From assembly GCA_002333405.1 (NCBI GenBank), contig DDBH01000011.1, forward strand, positions 1 through 51,649: a stretch of 51,649 nucleotides of DNA. Reading direction: 5' to 3'. This stretch comes from Micrococcales bacterium UBA2037. Its GTDB lineage: Bacteria > Actinomycetota > Actinomycetes > Actinomycetales > Microbacteriaceae. Positions 49,918 to 51,649 of the stretch are shown here, piece by piece. Each line of letters begins with the position of its first letter. Position 1 is the first letter of the stretch. The position numbers were made by a program, and so were the translations under genes. The notes under the pieces are model-generated. The model made no database searches, had not been told where the DNA came from, and saw only the letters and a program-made list of their open reading frames with translations.

Positions 49918-51222
49918 GTGATTGACGCGCTGCTTTACATAGCTGGAATTGCGATTGTCCTGGTCGGGATAGCGCTGTCAATCGGGCTACACGAAATCGG
50001 ACACCTAGTTCCAGCCAAAATCTTTGGGGTTCGCGTTAGTCAATACATGATTGGGTTCGGTCCCACGGTCAAATCCTGGTTCAGAAACGGCACCGAGTAT
50101 GGACTGAAGGCTATCCCACTTGGTGGTTATATCTTGATGGTTGGCATGTATCCACCAGAGGCCAAGAAGCCCTACCGTGGACCGTTTGCGAACTGGATCA
50201 GGGATGCCAGGAGTCAGGTTCGAGTTGGAATCTCTGAGGGCGATGAGAACCGCCAATTCTACAAACTCTCGGCTCCCAAGAAGCTGACCATCATGCTTGG
50301 TGGACCATTCATGAACCTAGTTCTCGGCATTGTTTTGATAGTGCTTGCACTCAGCGGCATCGGCACCATGCAGACCACCATGACTGTCAATCAGGTCTAC
50401 CCGTGTATCGAGGCCAGTGCCGATGGTGCTTGTCCGGCAGGAGTTCCAGAGTCGCCCGCAAGCGTTGCTGGCTTGATTGCAGGAGACAAAGTCACTGCCG
50501 TCAATGGCAATGCTGTTATTAGCTGGAGCGAGGCGGTAGCGGAACTTTCAAAGAGCCAAAGTTCGCCCTCAACCTTGACCGTGCTCAGGTCCGGGAGCCT
50601 GTTGCAGCTTCCGATTCTTCCAACTTTTATGGAATCGCAGGTCTTCTCCCAATCCGGAGAGGCACTCACTGATGCTGCCGGCTTGCCAGTCACCGAGCTT
50701 CGTCCAATCCTTGGGATCCAGCTGCAAGCCGACATGGTGCCGGTTGGAATCGGTGAATCATGGGGTTTCGCGATGGCCGCGACCGGAGCGATGGCTAGTT
50801 TCGTGCTGGATCTTCCAAACCAGGTCTATCAGGTCGCCTCCAGCACGTTCGGTTTTGGCGAACGGAATCCAAATGGGGCAGTTTCCATTCTTGGAGTTGG
50901 CCAACTGGCGGGGGAGCTCACCGCTGCCGACATTGGACTGGGAGCAAAACTTGCCTCGCTGCTACTGCTGATTGGGTCATTGAACCTAGCACTGTTCGTA
51001 TTCAACATGATTCCGCTATTGCCGCTTGATGGCGGCCATGTGGCGGGTGCTCTTTATGAGAGCACGAAGCGCAGACTTTCGATGCTATTTTCCAAAAAGG
51101 ACCCCGGCCCAATTGACAGCGCCAGGGCATTGCCGCTTGCCTACGGGGTTTGGGTGCTGCTTATCTTTACAGGTGCGATACTTATCGTTGCCGATTTGGT
51201 TAATCCGATTCGTCTGGGCTAG
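49918..51222 (+). CDS. rseP: RseP-type site-2 intramembrane zinc metalloprotease
   Basis: This 434-residue M50 protease cuts membrane-bound regulators, such as anti-sigma factors, within the membrane. The zinc-binding HEIGH motif lies in the first membrane helix (SIGLHEIGHLVPAKIFG), and the third ligand is the aspartate in NMIPLLPLDGGHVAGAL near the C-terminus. A PDZ domain (about 155-225, AGLIAGDKVTAVNGNAVISW) lies between them. About four membrane segments are present. The start is GTG, probably leaderless. A candidate substrate class is represented in the window by the sigma-partner protein, but no direct link is shown. Confidence 0.95.
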   Translation: MIDALLYIAGIAIVLVGIALSIGLHEIGHLVPAKIFGVRVSQYMIGFGPTVKSWFRNGTEYGLKAIPLGGYILMVGMYPPEAKKPYRGPFANWIRDARSQVRVGISEGDENRQFYKLSAPKKLTIMLGGPFMNLVLGIVLIVLALSGIGTMQTTMTVNQVYPCIEASADGACPAGVPESPASVAGLIAGDKVTAVNGNAVISWSEAVAELSKSQSSPSTLTVLRSGSLLQLPILPTFMESQVFSQSGEALTDAAGLPVTELRPILGIQLQADMVPVGIGESWGFAMAATGAMASFVLDLPNQVYQVASSTFGFGERNPNGAVSILGVGQLAGELTAADIGLGAKLASLLLLIGSLNLALFVFNMIPLLPLDGGHVAGALYESTKRRLSMLFSKKDPGPIDSARALPLAYGVWVLLIFTGAILIVADLVNPIRLG

Positions 51223-51275
51223 GAAGTATCTAGCCGTTTTTGCTGTTGAGGCTTTGAGCAAACGAGAGGTTTGAA

Positions 51276-51649
51276 TTGCCAGCTGTAAATCTTGGGCTAC
51301 CGAGCTCACCCCCGCCAACATTGGCACCTCGAAGAAAAACCCGCCAGATTATGGTGGGCAAGGTTCAGGTGGGAAGCGAAGCACCGGTTTCAGTGCAGTC
51401 AATGACCACAACCCAGACCACCGACATCAACGGAACTCTTCAGCAAATCGCTGAGCTGACCGCCACCGGTTGCGACATCGTGAGGGTTGCCGTCCCCACT
51501 CAAGAAGATGCCGACGTTCTGCGAATCATTGCCAAGCGCTCTCAGATTCCGGTAATCGCCGACATTCACTTCCAGCCAAGGTATGTGTTTGCTGCAATCG
51601 CGGCAGGCTGTGGTGCAGTGCGAGTGAACCCGGGAAACATCAGAAAGTT
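51276..51649 (+). CDS. ispG: 4-hydroxy-3-methylbut-2-en-1-yl diphosphate synthase (3' truncated)
   Basis: The first 124 residues of IspG (GcpE), an iron-sulfur enzyme of the MEP pathway, run to the window edge. RRKTRQIMVGKVQVGSEAPV, SVQSMTTTQTTDINGTLQQI, IVRVAVPTQEDADVL, PVIADIHFQPRY and AGCGAVRVNPGNI are diagnostic. The start is TTG 51276 with GAGAGGT five bases upstream. The C-terminal cysteines that bind the 4Fe-4S cluster lie outside the window. It shares a pathway with dxr and lies 53 bases after rseP. Confidence 0.95.
   Translation, partial: MPAVNLGLPSSPPPTLAPRRKTRQIMVGKVQVGSEAPVSVQSMTTTQTTDINGTLQQIAELTATGCDIVRVAVPTQEDADVLRIIAKRSQIPVIADIHFQPRYVFAAIAAGCGAVRVNPGNIRK

Noticed and set aside
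1..51649. CRISPR arrays, insertion sequences, toxin-antitoxin or phage-defence genes
   Set aside because: Reading both strands showed no regularly spaced repeats, transposase motifs or recognisable defence genes.

Overview
The window reads as a chromosomal segment of a high-GC Gram-positive bacterium (Actinobacteria) with a compact genome and moderate base composition (mid-50s % GC by eye). Family content and gene order point to Microbacteriaceae, possibly the small freshwater 'Luna' type. The markers are an AdnAB-type helicase-nuclease next to UvrD2, DUF2342, YlbL, UPF0182 and DUF3039 genes, and the run argS-lysA-hom-thrC-thrB-rho-prfA-prmC-tsaC-wecA-atp. The placement is inference from gene content; no rRNA gene is present to test it. 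No phage, insertion sequence, CRISPR array or other mobile element was seen, and no gap between genes exceeds about 300 bases.

Layout. 1-10.6 kb: the 3' end of an AdnB-like helicase-nuclease, a phosphotransferase-fold gene that has lost its catalytic residues, UvrD2, a ThiF/E1-like protein and a DUF2342 protein (both minus strand), and divergently from these the Lon-like PDZ protease YlbL with the large membrane protein UPF0182. 10.6-16.6 kb: initiator tRNA-Met with a strong terminator, an unrecognised lipoprotein, an HtrA-type protease behind a perfect palindrome, DUF3039, nicotinate phosphoribosyltransferase, murI-rph-rdgB, and tRNA-Arg(CCG). 16.7-36.5 kb: argS with lysine/threonine synthesis genes, then rho, RF1 and its methylase, tsaC, wecA, the complete F1Fo ATP synthase (atpI-like, atpBEFHAGDC) and yaaA. 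36.5-39.5 kb (minus strand): an ECF sigma factor with a membrane partner, and an ogt-tag alkylation-repair pair. 39.5-48.7 kb: a polyamine island with an Lrp regulator, a diamine-type aminotransferase, gamma-aminobutyraldehyde dehydrogenase, a PotDABC importer and GabT. 48.8-51.6 kb: dxr, the site-2 protease rseP and the 5' part of ispG.

How the parts work together. The polyamine island encodes uptake of putrescine/spermidine, transamination to 4-aminobutyraldehyde, oxidation to GABA and transamination to succinate semialdehyde, so external polyamines can supply nitrogen and carbon. dxr and ispG belong to the MEP isoprenoid pathway, and wecA spends its undecaprenyl-phosphate product. Several proteins act at the membrane or outside it (YlbL, UPF0182, HtrA, RseP, ECF sigma with partner) and probably serve envelope quality control.

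The most distinctive DNA-level signal is recurrent. Several stand-alone genes lack a usable Shine-Dalgarno sequence and carry a TAnnnT-like hexamer ending 6-7 bases before the start codon (positions -12 to -7 or -13 to -8), as expected for leaderless mRNAs. Examples are the phosphotransferase-like gene, ylbL, pncB, murI, ogt, lrp, gabT, dxr and rseP. Tight packing is also evident: convergent genes overlap at their 3' ends at four places, and operon genes overlap by 1, 4, 8, 10 or 14 bases. The window is mostly housekeeping; no clearly new multi-gene system is proven here, but the degenerate enzymes at 1.5-6.5 kb, the sigma/partner pair and the htrA palindrome deserve a look.
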